Assembly (NCBI RefSeq): GCF_963259705.1
Contig: NC_081844.1
Coordinates: forward strand, 36,521,341-36,585,340
DNA from: Myotis daubentonii
Lineage: Eukaryota; Chordata; Mammalia; Chiroptera; Vespertilionidae
DNA length: 64,000 nt
Direction of reading: 5' to 3'
The notes under the pieces are model-generated. The model did not search any database. It was given only the letters and a program-made list of their open reading frames with translations, and was not told the origin of the DNA. Each line of letters begins with the position of its first letter. Within the stretch, counting starts at the first letter, position 1. The translations under genes were made by a program, and so were the position numbers. Of this stretch, positions 55,513 to 64,000 are shown piece after piece.

Positions 55513-57388
55513 ATCACGTCTCCTCCCACTCCCCCGCCCCCCCCACCTCATTATCATTTGCTCTTTCCCATTGGTTTTGTTTAATGTATCTCGTCAATTC
55601 TGAAATCCCAGGCCTTTAGGCTCCTGTGAATACCACTCAAAAATGACTCTATAGATTTGAATGTAATTAAAATTATTTTTCCTGAACAATGTGGTAAGAA
55701 TGACATTTTAGCAGCTTAGGTCCTTTAAAAAAAATTCCCAACAGATTACTTTCCTTATTCAGATGAAACTTGAATTCTATTCTAATGTTGGGAGAATGTA
55801 GACTTTTTTTAAATTTAGAGTTTGAGGTGATTAGAGCCACAAATTAATTTCTCACATTAAGAGAAATGTTTTGTCTTCCAATCTGCACCTGCTCAACCCC
55901 ATTTCCAGTGATTTGTAGGTTGTAGTGATAAAGAGGAAGAGGAAATGCTTAGGCAGGGTCAGAGGGAATCACTAATGGCTAATCAATAACTGTGGAATAT
56001 TTCAAAACTCTAAGGAGACATGGCATAGTGTTATGGAAACAGTGGGACCACTTAGTTGTGGTTTCATTTATGTGGGGTTACCGGAAAGATCCAGAACTGA
56101 CTATCAAGCATCAAACATCTCCGCCTACGTATCTTTTAGTCACTCAAACTCAACCGCAAATTCATGGGTCCCCCTCACCTCTCTGCCCCTACCCCCAAGC
56201 TTGTTTCTTCTCATGTATTTCCAGTCTCTGTTGAGAGTGTCAGCATCCACAGCCACCTGAGCCAGAAGTCTTGGTGCTGTCCTTGGTGCCTCTGTCTTTC
56301 CTATTCTGTCTCATGGAGCAGGGGTGGCTTCTTACCAAGTGCCCATTCTTCCCCTCTCCCATTGCTCACAGACAGCACCCAGATTTCCTTTGGGGAATTA
56401 CACCCCCACCTTGTATTTGCTATGTGGTTTGGGTAGCATTTACCCTGTCCCTTGACAACTGTGGGCCTTGATTAGTTAGAGTCAGTCAGCATAATTCCAT
56501 CTCTCCTGCCCTAGAGATTGGCTCAGAGGTCTAAGCTGATCCCCCCCAGCCCAGAGGTTGGTTCAGTTTGGTACAAATAGAGTAAATTTGGGATTTTTGT
56601 GTAATTTTGAAGGGAGGAAAAACTCTTTTTTTGTTTTGAATGAAGTGGTATGCAAATATGAGGTCTAGAGAAGTGGAGCCTACTTTGCTACCATGAAGAA
56701 AGCCAGTGCGAGGATACAAACCATTCACTCAGGAGAGCAGAGCCAAGCAAGTTACAAGGAAACTGAGTCAGAGCCTAGGGTCTCTCAATGAAGCATTTCT
56801 GAAGCCCACTCTACTGCTGTATTTTTTCATTACATGAGAGGACCAGTTTCCTTTATTGTTTATGACAGTTTATGTTAAATATTCTGGCAATCAAAAGTAT
56901 CCTTGGCATATCAATACATTGTCCTCCCATCATTCATTCCAACCTATTAATTTTGCTTCTTTAATATATCTCAAATCCAACCTCCCTCTACTCTCCACAG
57001 CCTCACTAGATAATTCACTAGACAGTCACTGTCTTGGTTATTGGGCCCCAAATTAATTTTTGAAATGACATTTTTACTATTGAGAAACTTTCTGATAATG
57101 TAGAAGCCCGATAATTCAGAGATTAGAAAGCAGACTGATGATTCCCAAAGCTATCAAATAAGCAGAGTGTTTTACATTCCGCAGGAAGGTCTTATGTAGA
57201 TAAGGTCCTTCATGAGTTTTTTCTAGTTTCCCAGCCTCACCTCTGTACTCCTTGTCCACGTGCCTCATGCTGCAACCACACCATGTTCCCTATGGTTCCT
57301 TGAGTTCCATACTCTTTCATGACTCTGTGTTTTCAATTTTTAAAAAATATTTGTTTCTTATTGCAGTAAAAACACATAATATAAAATA
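55513..57388. other. Large unassigned stretch
   Basis: Frames of 65-90 codons at 55992-56471 overlap in three phases. None has a domain. No repeat family named. Confidence 0.4.
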
Positions 57389-57881
57389 CTAGAGGCCCAG
57401 TGCATGAAATTTGTGCACTCGGGGGTGGGGCCCTCAGCCTGGCCTGTGTCCCCTCGCAGTCCAGGAGCCCTTGGGGGATGTCCGACTGATGGCTTAGTCC
57501 CGCTGCCACGGAGGCAGGAGAGGCTCCTGCCACTGCCGCTGTGCTCGCCAGCTGTGAGCCCGGCTTCTGGCTGAGCAGGGCTCCCCCTGTGGGAGTGCAC
57601 TGACTACCAGGTGACAGCTCCTGCATCGAGCAAGATCGGGCTGAAACCGGCTCTCTGACATCCCCTGAGGGGTCCCTGATTGCAAGAGGGTGCAGGCCAG
57701 GCTGAGGGACCCTACTGGTGCACGGTTGGGGCTGGGAAGGGATGTGGGAGGTTGACCAGCCAGACAGGGACTGCAGGAGGGCTCCAGAGCATGTCTGACC
57801 TGTCTTACTCAGTCTTGATTGGCTGCACCCCAGCAGCAAGCTAACCTACCAGTCGGAGCACCTGCCCCCTGGTGGTCAGTG
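57389..57881 (-). mobile_element. Helitron, 5'-truncated, CTCF-like motif
   Basis: CTAG at 57389-57392 after A, then a hairpin-like GTGCATGAAATTTGTGCAC. Its left part shares GTCCGACTGATGGCTTA with the 52594 copy and its right part follows the 54422 copy, so it joins features of both subfamilies. The 5' end stops near 57881 without the TC terminus. A CTCF-like match lies at 57862-57875. Confidence 0.9.
57862..57875 (-). promoter_or_regulatory. CTCF-consensus match in Helitron
   Basis: CCACCAGGGGGCAG on the minus strand, 14 of 14 of the consensus, at the same position within the element as in the other two copies. Confidence 0.5.
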
Positions 57882-57964
57882 CTGTGAAATGATGACCAGC
57901 CTGGGGAGGAGACTGGGGGAAGTGAAGGGCCACAGTCACAAACAAAGCCTCAGGATTCTGGGGC

Positions 57965-58095
57965 AGGGCACAATCTTAGAGATCACATAGTGTGTCCTTT
58001 AATGAATAAACACCCTTACATATAAGGCTCAGAGAGGTTAAGTGACTTTCCCAATGTCACTTGGATAAGCAGAACCTCAATGAGAATGCAGCTGA
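57965..58095 (-). mobile_element. MIR remnant
   Basis: AAGGCTCAGAGAGGTTAAGT, GACTTTCCCAATGTCACTTG and AACCTCAATGAGAATGCAG: antisense MIR. Confidence 0.75.
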
Positions 58096-59404
58096 GGGGC
58101 ATCTGTGTAGATAAGATGACTTCATGGAGGTAAACCAAGGAAGTCCATCATCCTGAGAGTCCATGGGAGGGTCAGGAGAGAAATGGGGCAGAGAATGGGG
58201 CATGACATCTCTCCGTGCCCCTTCAATCCAGTGGTAGAGCTCACCATCCAGTGGCTTGTTAACTCAGTTTTATTACTATGTGTTAATGTCTACTCATGAT
58301 GAATAAGGTTGATTTCCTTCTTTCCTCTGCCCTTCCCTTCTCCTTTCCATCTCTCTCCCTCCCTCCCTCCCTCCTTTTTGTTTCTCCTTCCTTCCATCCT
58401 GTTTTCTTTCCCTCTTTGACCAGCTTCTTCTCTCCCTTCTTGTTTCTTTTCTGAGCACCACCCTTGTGTTGGATGCTGGGTATTGTTGATCAGAGGTGAA
58501 AAAAGATTCATTTCTGTCCTCTAGGAACACACAGAATGGAGAAGAAGAGCTGGGGAGGGGTTTGGGTCTTTTTAGGGGATTAATCTTTGATTTGAGGGCT
58601 CCTTTACATGGACATAATAAAGAAAAGAACTTCTAAGATAACTCTGGAAATAAAACAAGATTCTCTTAAAGGCAGTCCTCACAATTCAGTGTGAAAATCA
58701 CATATGAGTCCTACACATTTGTTTTCCCCCCTCTTTCATGATAACTCCTTGAATTTATTTATTCATATTTGACCTTCATTGAACTTTTATCTACATTCAT
58801 ATATTTGTATAAACAACAAGCAAGCTGAAGGACCTCACACAGAGATATATTTATGGAGTGACATTCCTCCATGAGCATTCATGGGTATGCATTATACAAA
58901 TATCAGTTTATGTAGGGCCATGTATACATAGATATAAGCAGAACTACAAAAATATACACATCAATGCTAACATGACAAAAGCTGTATTAGTATTTGCTTA
59001 ATAGATTTTGGATTGAGGAAAGACAGTTTAGCGCTTCGTTAAATAATGACAGTGACAAAACAACTTATCCTGACCAATACACTGGCAGGGACAGGTGGCA
59101 TTTGTGTTTAAATTTTAGGGAAGCTGATGGAGAGTTCACATGAGATGATTAGTCTTCTCATTACAATATCCATGTGAAATGGTTATGAGATACAAAGACT
59201 GCTCATCTTCTCAAATAAGCAAAAAAAAAAAATCTGACATGTTATTTGAGATACAGAGATGAAAAAGAGCAGTTAGCTTGAAGTTCAGAACTGGAGAAAT
59301 CTACTAAGAGTATGTTTGGCTCCAAATCTAGTAAGAATGCAACAGAAAGTAGAAGTCAGCTGACACGTTGGGAGCCACAATGGTCAGGCACTGTAGGAGG
59401 GTGC
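58096..59404. other. Non-genic with polypyrimidine tract
   Basis: 58312-58455 is T/C-rich with seven CCCT-like units near 58352-58375. Minus frames there (K/R/E-rich) are artefacts. The rest is unassigned AT-rich DNA. Confidence 0.5.
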
Positions 59405-59787
59405 AATAGCTTGAATGTTTGTGTCTTCTCCTAATTCATATGTTGAGGCCCTGATTCCTTTCATGGTGGTGTTTGGAGATGGGGCCTTTGGAAGGTAGTT
59501 GGATTTGGATGAGGTCATGAGTGGAGTCCCCCACCCCCTTTACCCCCCGCACCGTGGGATTGATGCCCTTTTAAGGAGTTGAAGACTAGAACTTCCTCTT
59601 TGCTGTATGAGGATGAAGTGAGAAGGCACCAGCCCTCTACAAGACTGGAAGAAGGCTCTCACCAGACACCAGATCTATTGGCACCTTGATCATGCACTTA
59701 CCAGCCACCAGAGATGTGACATATCAATGTTTGTTGTTTAAGCCACTCATTCTATGGTACTTTTGTTATAGGAGCCCAAGATGACAG
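59405..59787 (+). mobile_element. MaLR LTR (MLT1-like)
   Basis: AGCTTGAATGTTTGTGTC, AATTCATATGTTGAGGCCCT, GGAGATGGGGCCTTTGGAAG, AGAAGGCACCAGCCC, CTCACCAGACACCAGATCTA and TTGTTTAAGCCACTCATTCT follow the MLT1-type LTR order. It is an ancient solo LTR. Confidence 0.85.
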
Positions 59788-60032
59788 AGTCAGAGGGGGA
59801 GCTGATGCAGCAGTGAGCAAACAAAGTTCTTGCCCTCATGGGGCTTACCTCCAAATAGGAGATATAGACAGAAATGACAATTATATATATAACTAGAGGC
59901 CTGGTGCACGAAATTCATGCACTGAGGGGTGGGGGTTCCCTCAGCCCAGCCTGCCCCTCTCACAGTCCGGGAGCCCTCAGCAGATGAACTACTGATGGCC
60001 ACAGTCTGGCAGCAGAGGCTCAGAGCAGGTGT

Positions 60033-60071
60033 CCCGTGTGTGTGTGTGTATGTGTGTGTGTGTGTGTGTCT
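60033..60071. repeat. (GT)n inside Helitron unit B
   Basis: GT array with one TA interruption, about 38 bp. Confidence 0.9.
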
Positions 60072-60189
60072 GCTGGGGGCCTGCCCCCAGCCACACCATG
60101 AAGGCTTGGAGCAGGAGCCCCTCTGTGTTGATCTCTCAGGCTCCTGGCCTCCACTGCATGTTGTACCCTCCCTTGAGCTATGGCCAGGA

Positions 60190-60505
60190 TGGGGGTGCTG
60201 CTTGCAAGCCGGGCTTTCCTGATCCAGGATCGCCATGCTGGGGGCTCCCCACAGGCCGGGCTTTCCTGCTTCCAGGTCTCCATGGCAACTGGGGAGCAGG
60301 CCCAGCTTGGAGCTGCCCACAGACAGGGCTTGCTCTCCTGCTCCCAGGTCCCCATGGCGACCGGGGAGCAGGCCCAGCTTGGGGCTGCCCACAGGCCGGG
60401 CTTTCCTGCTTCTGGATCAGGTCCAGCTTGGGGCTGCCCACAGGCCGGGCTTTCCTACTCCCTGATCAGGCGCAGCTGGGGGCTGCCTACAGGCCGCACT
60501 TTTCT
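60190..60505. repeat. 50-70-bp minisatellite inside Helitron unit B
   Basis: Six imperfect units with core CTGCCCACAGGCCGGGCTTT (starts near 60188, 60241, 60309, 60384, 60433, 60482) and variable tails. Long frames on both strands here are repeat read-through. Confidence 0.85.
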
Positions 60506-61261
60506 ACTTATTGATGGCTGGATCACCACAGCGACCCAGGGCCCAGCGGCACTTTCCTGCTCTCCAATAGTCATAGGGTCCCGGCTGGGGGCAGGGCTTA
60601 TGCCCTGCTGCCCAGGGCTGCATATGGGGCCCAGATGGCAGCTCGCGCTGTCCCGCCTTGACTGTAGTATAGGATAGAGGCCTGGTGCACTGGTGGGGGC
60701 CAGCTGGTTTGCCCTGAAGGGTGTCCGGATCAGGGTGGGGGTCCCGCTTGGGTGCCTGGCCAGCCTGGATGACGGGCTGATGGCTGTTTTAAGGCTGCCC
60801 GCACCCCCTTTAGGGTGGGGGTCGCCACTGGGGTGCCTGGCCAGTCTGAATGAGGGGCTGAGGGCCATTTTCAGGCTGGCGGGTGACTGAAGCTCCCAGC
60901 CTCTCCTTTTTTTCTTTTCTTTTTTTTTTAATTCTGGGATTTATTTACTTTCTATGGCTGTCACTGGAGCTGAGAGCCAGCTTTAGCTCTGAGGCCGGCT
61001 CCAGCTTGAGGCCTCGGCTGCTGAAAGCAGATATCTGGGCTTTGTTTAGCTTCTATAATTGAAACTCTTGCCATCACTGCCGCTCTAAGCTCTGAGCCCA
61101 CTGCCGGCTGAAAGCAGTTATCTGGAGCTTGTTTAGCTTCTATAATTGCAACATTGTTGCATCCGGAGCTCAGAGCTGGGCTGCCGCAGGCCGGGAACCT
61201 TGGCTTCCTCCGTCACTGGAGCAAGCAAGCCTCCTGTTCGCTTCAGCTGCCTGGCTGCCAG

Positions 61262-61291
61262 CCGCCATCTTGGTTGGCAGTTAATTTGCAT
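61262..61291 (-). promoter_or_regulatory. YY1-type plus octamer motif in Helitron unit A
   Basis: RC AAGATGGCGG (61262-61271) and RC ATGCAAAT (61284-61291). A second octamer is at 61335-61342. Confidence 0.45.
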
Positions 61292-61364
61292 ATCCTGCTG
61301 ATTAGCCAATGGGAAGCGTTTGGGGGTATGGTCAATTTGCATGTTTCTCTTTTATTAGATAGGA

Positions 61365-62091
61365 TATGTCAGGCCAATTCACCAACAGTTTAATGTGTGT
61401 TTGCCTTCATTTTTCGGGGAGTTTTAAGAACATGTGGGCAAATGGTCTACCATTTTGTGACTCCCCACCCCTAATAATGCCCAGCAGTAAACTTAAGGTA
61501 AGTAATTGATAAATGCTTGCTGACTCATTACTTGAGGTTAGCTGGATTTGCATGGCAAGACAGAGGGAGGTAAAATTGGGCCTCGATTGCATAATTCCAA
61601 ATGCTATGGACAATTTGCCTCTCACTGCGTTGGAAGTAATATCTCGAAGTTCCCTTCTAGCACTAAGATCTCTGATTTTTTTTCTTTTTAACTACCATCC
61701 TTGTTTAAAAAATCAAATAGTACAAATATAGGTTAAACATATATTACATTTATTTCACCATGATGGGCAAGGAACAATATAAAAAGAAAAGAGAAGAAAT
61801 GTTATTAAAATCTTTATAAGCACCATCCCAAAGGTACTGCTCTAATATGTGCTATTATCCTATACTCTCCCCTTTAAAATAGATTTTTCCCTATAAACCT
61901 GCATAAATTTTGCTTTATAGCCATTTGCCTTCTCTATCTAATATATCATTAAAACTTTATTACTTTAATACAAAATTGTATGCTCCTTCTGATTACAACC
62001 AAGCAAAAATTATGTGTGCACATGGAGAAAAGCCAGAAAAGAAAAGAAAAAAAAAAAAGTAAGACAGTTCATGGGTGAGAATAGTGAAACT
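61365..62091. other. Unassigned AT-rich stretch
   Basis: About 61630-61690 recalls a MIR3 end (TATCTCGAAGTTCCCTTC). An A run lies at about 62048-62058. Confidence 0.4.
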
Positions 62092-62425
62092 TGTTAGGTC
62101 TGATCAAATAATGGAATCGATACTCCCTCCCCTGGGAACTGACCTTTAGGCCACTTCACAATGGACATTCCACTTGCTTAGACCACATTCCACTTGCTAA
62201 GACCACTATCTCTCCCCTCCGGAGTTTCCCAGAATCCAGACCTGCACAGAGAATTCTCCGCCCAGAAAAAGCCCGCCTAGAGTCCTTTAAAAACCTCTGA
62301 CTCCCTGTCTATGGGTGCTGGTGCCATTTTGGGGCTCAGCTCACCTGGGTATCCAGATGACCTAATAAATTCATAATTCTTCACCCCTTTTGGCGTTGTG
62401 CGTTCCTCCTTCCTCGACCCTAACA
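62092..62425 (+). mobile_element. Solo ERV LTR, class-I-like
   Basis: A 334-bp LTR with perfect 7-bp inverted ends TGTTAGG/CCTAACA. It has a TTTAAAAA TATA-like box near 62285, poly-A signal CTAATAAATTC near 62362 and a GTTGTGCG-like U5, the compact layout of gammaretrovirus-like LTRs. The flanks AAACT/AGACT are at best a 5-bp duplication with one mismatch. No viral genes adjoin. Confidence 0.7.
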
Positions 62426-62924
62426 AGACTAAGGGTAGTATTTTTGTTGTGTTATTTTTTTCTTTCTCCTTTAGATGTTCCTTTAGTGCCATCATCTAAC
62501 ATTCATACACAATTTGCTATTGATTAGGTTTTTAAAAGGTTCTTGGACTGAAAAGCATTTTAAACCCAGCAGAAAGACCTAGAGGGCACTGCCCTGTGCC
62601 AGGGTGCTGCCAGCCTCAGTGATGCAGACTGAGGGCCCTTGCACTGCTCTGCACACCTAGAGGCTCCAGGTGTCCTGGCCTCCTAGGTCCAGGATCTGAG
62701 TTTCAGAAGGACCTCCTAATTTGCTGCAAATGGCCCCAGTCAGAAAAGCAGTGGACAGGTCTCTGGGGAGGACCAGTGGTCAGATTTTGTTAACGAAGGC
62801 CCCTTTCCGTTCCTGTTTACGTCCCTTACTTGTCTGGGCAGACTTGATGCTTTCATTTTGCTATTATTTCCCTTTCCCCACCCCCACCAAAGCTTTAACC
62901 CAAAGAGTCTGGAGAAACTTAGAG
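62426..62924. other. Unassigned non-genic stretch
   Basis: The 77-codon frame at 62721-62954 has no domain. No family named. Confidence 0.4.
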
Positions 62925-63055
62925 TCCAGCCCTGGTTCTGCCATTAACTCTTAGCATGTCCTCTGAGCAAACTAACTAACCTCTGAGATGTAAAAATGGG
63001 GATGTTAGAGTAGGTGGTCTCCAAGACCCCTTATTTCTGATAATCTATGACTCCA
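62925..63055 (+). mobile_element. MIR3-like SINE
   Basis: CCAGCCCTGGTTCTGCCATT, AACTAACCTCTGAGATG, TAAAAATGGGGATGTTAG and TGGTCTCCAAGACCCCTT: MIR3 from core to 3' end. Confidence 0.75.
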
Positions 63056-63461
63056 TTATTCAAAGAATTGATAAAAAAACAAAAACAAAACTGGATTCTT
63101 GGATTGGGACTCAATCCAAGAGTATTCCTGTTGTGGGTACCAGAGAGACCCCAAACTCAGAAAGTCAATTTTGGCACCCAATCCAGTCTCTTCAAATTAA
63201 CACTATCTCCTTATTTTAAAGGACAGCATTGCTAGATAAACTTGGACTTAATTAATTTTACTATTAATTCATATAGCTAGGAACTTCCAACTTGTGAAAA
63301 TACACAACATAATGTATCCAACAATGCAGGTTTATAAAGACACAAAGACTAAGGCCTTCATGGAGGTGGGGAGGGGGCAGCAAGAGAAACAGTTGGTGCA
63401 TATTCAGCATTTTGAAGGACAAATTCCAAAAACCCAATTCAAAAGCAGACTTGAATGGCTT
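63056..63461. other. Unassigned non-genic stretch
   Basis: Ordinary DNA. Opposing 70-85-codon frames at 63264-63521 overlap and carry no domain. Confidence 0.4.
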
Positions 63462-63955
63462 ATGCTTTGGTCTGAATGTATCCACTTCCTCCCATTCATA
63501 TGCTGAAATCCTAACCTCCATGGCGATGGTATTTAGAAGTGGGGCCTTAGGGAAGTGATTAGGTCAGGTCATGAGGGTAGAGTCATCAGGAATGGAATTA
63601 GTATATATCTATATCTATATCTAATCTATACTAATCTATATCTATATATCTATATCTATATCTATATCTATATCTATATCTATATCTATATCTATATCTA
63701 TATCTATATCTATATCTATATCTATATCTATATCTATATCTATATCTATATAGATATTTCCAGAGAGCTCCCTTGCCCCTTCCACCATATGAGCTTACAT
63801 TGAAAAAACTCTGAGGAAGCTGGTCCTAACCAGCTACTGAATCTGCCAGCACCTTGATCTTTAACTTCCCAGCCTCTGGAACTGTGAGAAATAAATTTCT
63901 GTTGTTTATAAGCCATCCAGTTTATTGTATTCTATTATAGCAGCCTGAATGCACC
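63462..63955 (+). mobile_element. MaLR LTR (MLT1-like) with internal expansion
   Basis: TTTGGTCTGAATGTATCC, CATATGCTGAAATCCTAACC, GTGATTAGGTCAGGTCATGA, CCAGAGAGCTCCCTTGCCCC, GAACTGTGAGAAATAAATTT (contains AATAAA) and TATAAGCCATCCAGTTTATT: a good match to MLT1 across its length. A hexanucleotide array sits where the LTR normally reads a short TTAGTGCCC-type segment. Confidence 0.92.
63603..63757. repeat. (TATATC)n hexanucleotide array
   Basis: About 155 bp of TATATC/TATCTA units, the last roughly 110 bp nearly pure. The YIYIYI frame across it is an artefact. Confidence 0.96.
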
Positions 63956-64000
63956 AAGATTGCTTACATAATCAGAAGTCCAGTTCTATACTCAGCTTGA
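63956..64000. other. Edge of window
   Basis: 45 bases of unassigned DNA. Confidence 0.5.

Larger units (their letters stand above)
59893..61364 (-). mobile_element. Composite HeliBat-type Helitron (units A+B), second locus
   Basis: A 1472-bp minus-strand element: CTAG at 59893-59896 after A, and RC TCCTATCTAATAAAAGAG at the right edge (61364) before T. Unit A is 60675-61364; unit B is 59893-60674. The A/B junction reads, in sense, GTGCACCAGGCCTCTA then TCCTATACTA, with no left hairpin arm and no CTAG. The design matches 22711-24286, but unit B has a different minisatellite. Confidence 0.88.

Noticed and set aside
59790..60868. Several 110-200-codon frames on both strands
   Set aside because: All lie in the Helitron unit B minisatellite and flanks. 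GC-rich tandem DNA keeps many frames open and no domain is present.

Overview
The window is nuclear DNA from a vesper bat (family Vespertilionidae); genus is not resolved. Two lineage markers support this. Several copies of the tRNA-derived VES SINE are present, most with pol III A/B boxes and several with perfect target-site duplications. At least eight rolling-circle Helitron insertions of the HeliBat type are also present: 5' TC, 3' hairpin plus CTAG, inserted between A and T, a group essentially confined to vesper bats among mammals. No multi-exon protein gene, rRNA or tRNA gene could be supported. The open frames are short, and the longest ones come from minisatellites or from repeats read as protein. 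The window is best read as intergenic or deep intronic DNA.

Layout. 0-12 kb: VES copies, one Helitron (3284-3922), a strikingly palindromic hAT element with an intact 8-bp duplication (7624-7845), and scattered MIR, L2 and L1 remnants. 12.7-13.4 kb: a solo class-II-like ERV LTR with a 6-bp duplication. 15-20 kb: a GC/CpG-rich patch, L1 tails, a VES copy with a 15-bp duplication and a tetranucleotide array. 22.7-24.3 kb: a composite Helitron carrying a 47-bp minisatellite. 25-34 kb: a second Helitron type and many ancient fragments. 34.2-36.9 kb: an L1 5' UTR holding a VES-in-VES nest and closed by a second copy of the 3.3-kb Helitron. 41-44 kb: a second LTR of the 12.7-kb family inside an old SINE, then MER5A, then MER20 split by VES. 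47.9-49.6 kb: a Tigger-like element and an L1 3' end with an ORF2 remnant. 52.6-61.4 kb: four Helitrons, all on the minus strand, the last a composite of the same design as the 22.7-kb one. 62-64 kb: a class-I-like solo LTR and a MaLR LTR interrupted by a long hexanucleotide array.

The most interesting signal lies in the Helitrons. Two unlinked loci share a head-to-tail composite in which the upstream unit has lost its 3' terminator (no left hairpin arm, CTAT in place of CTAG) and runs into a second unit; this suggests a composite mobilised by read-through. Three other copies carry full 14-base CTCF-consensus matches in the same orientation, and the composite and 3.3-kb families carry YY1-type and octamer motifs. 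Together they look like dispersible regulatory cargo. All family names are by recognition from memory, without database search.
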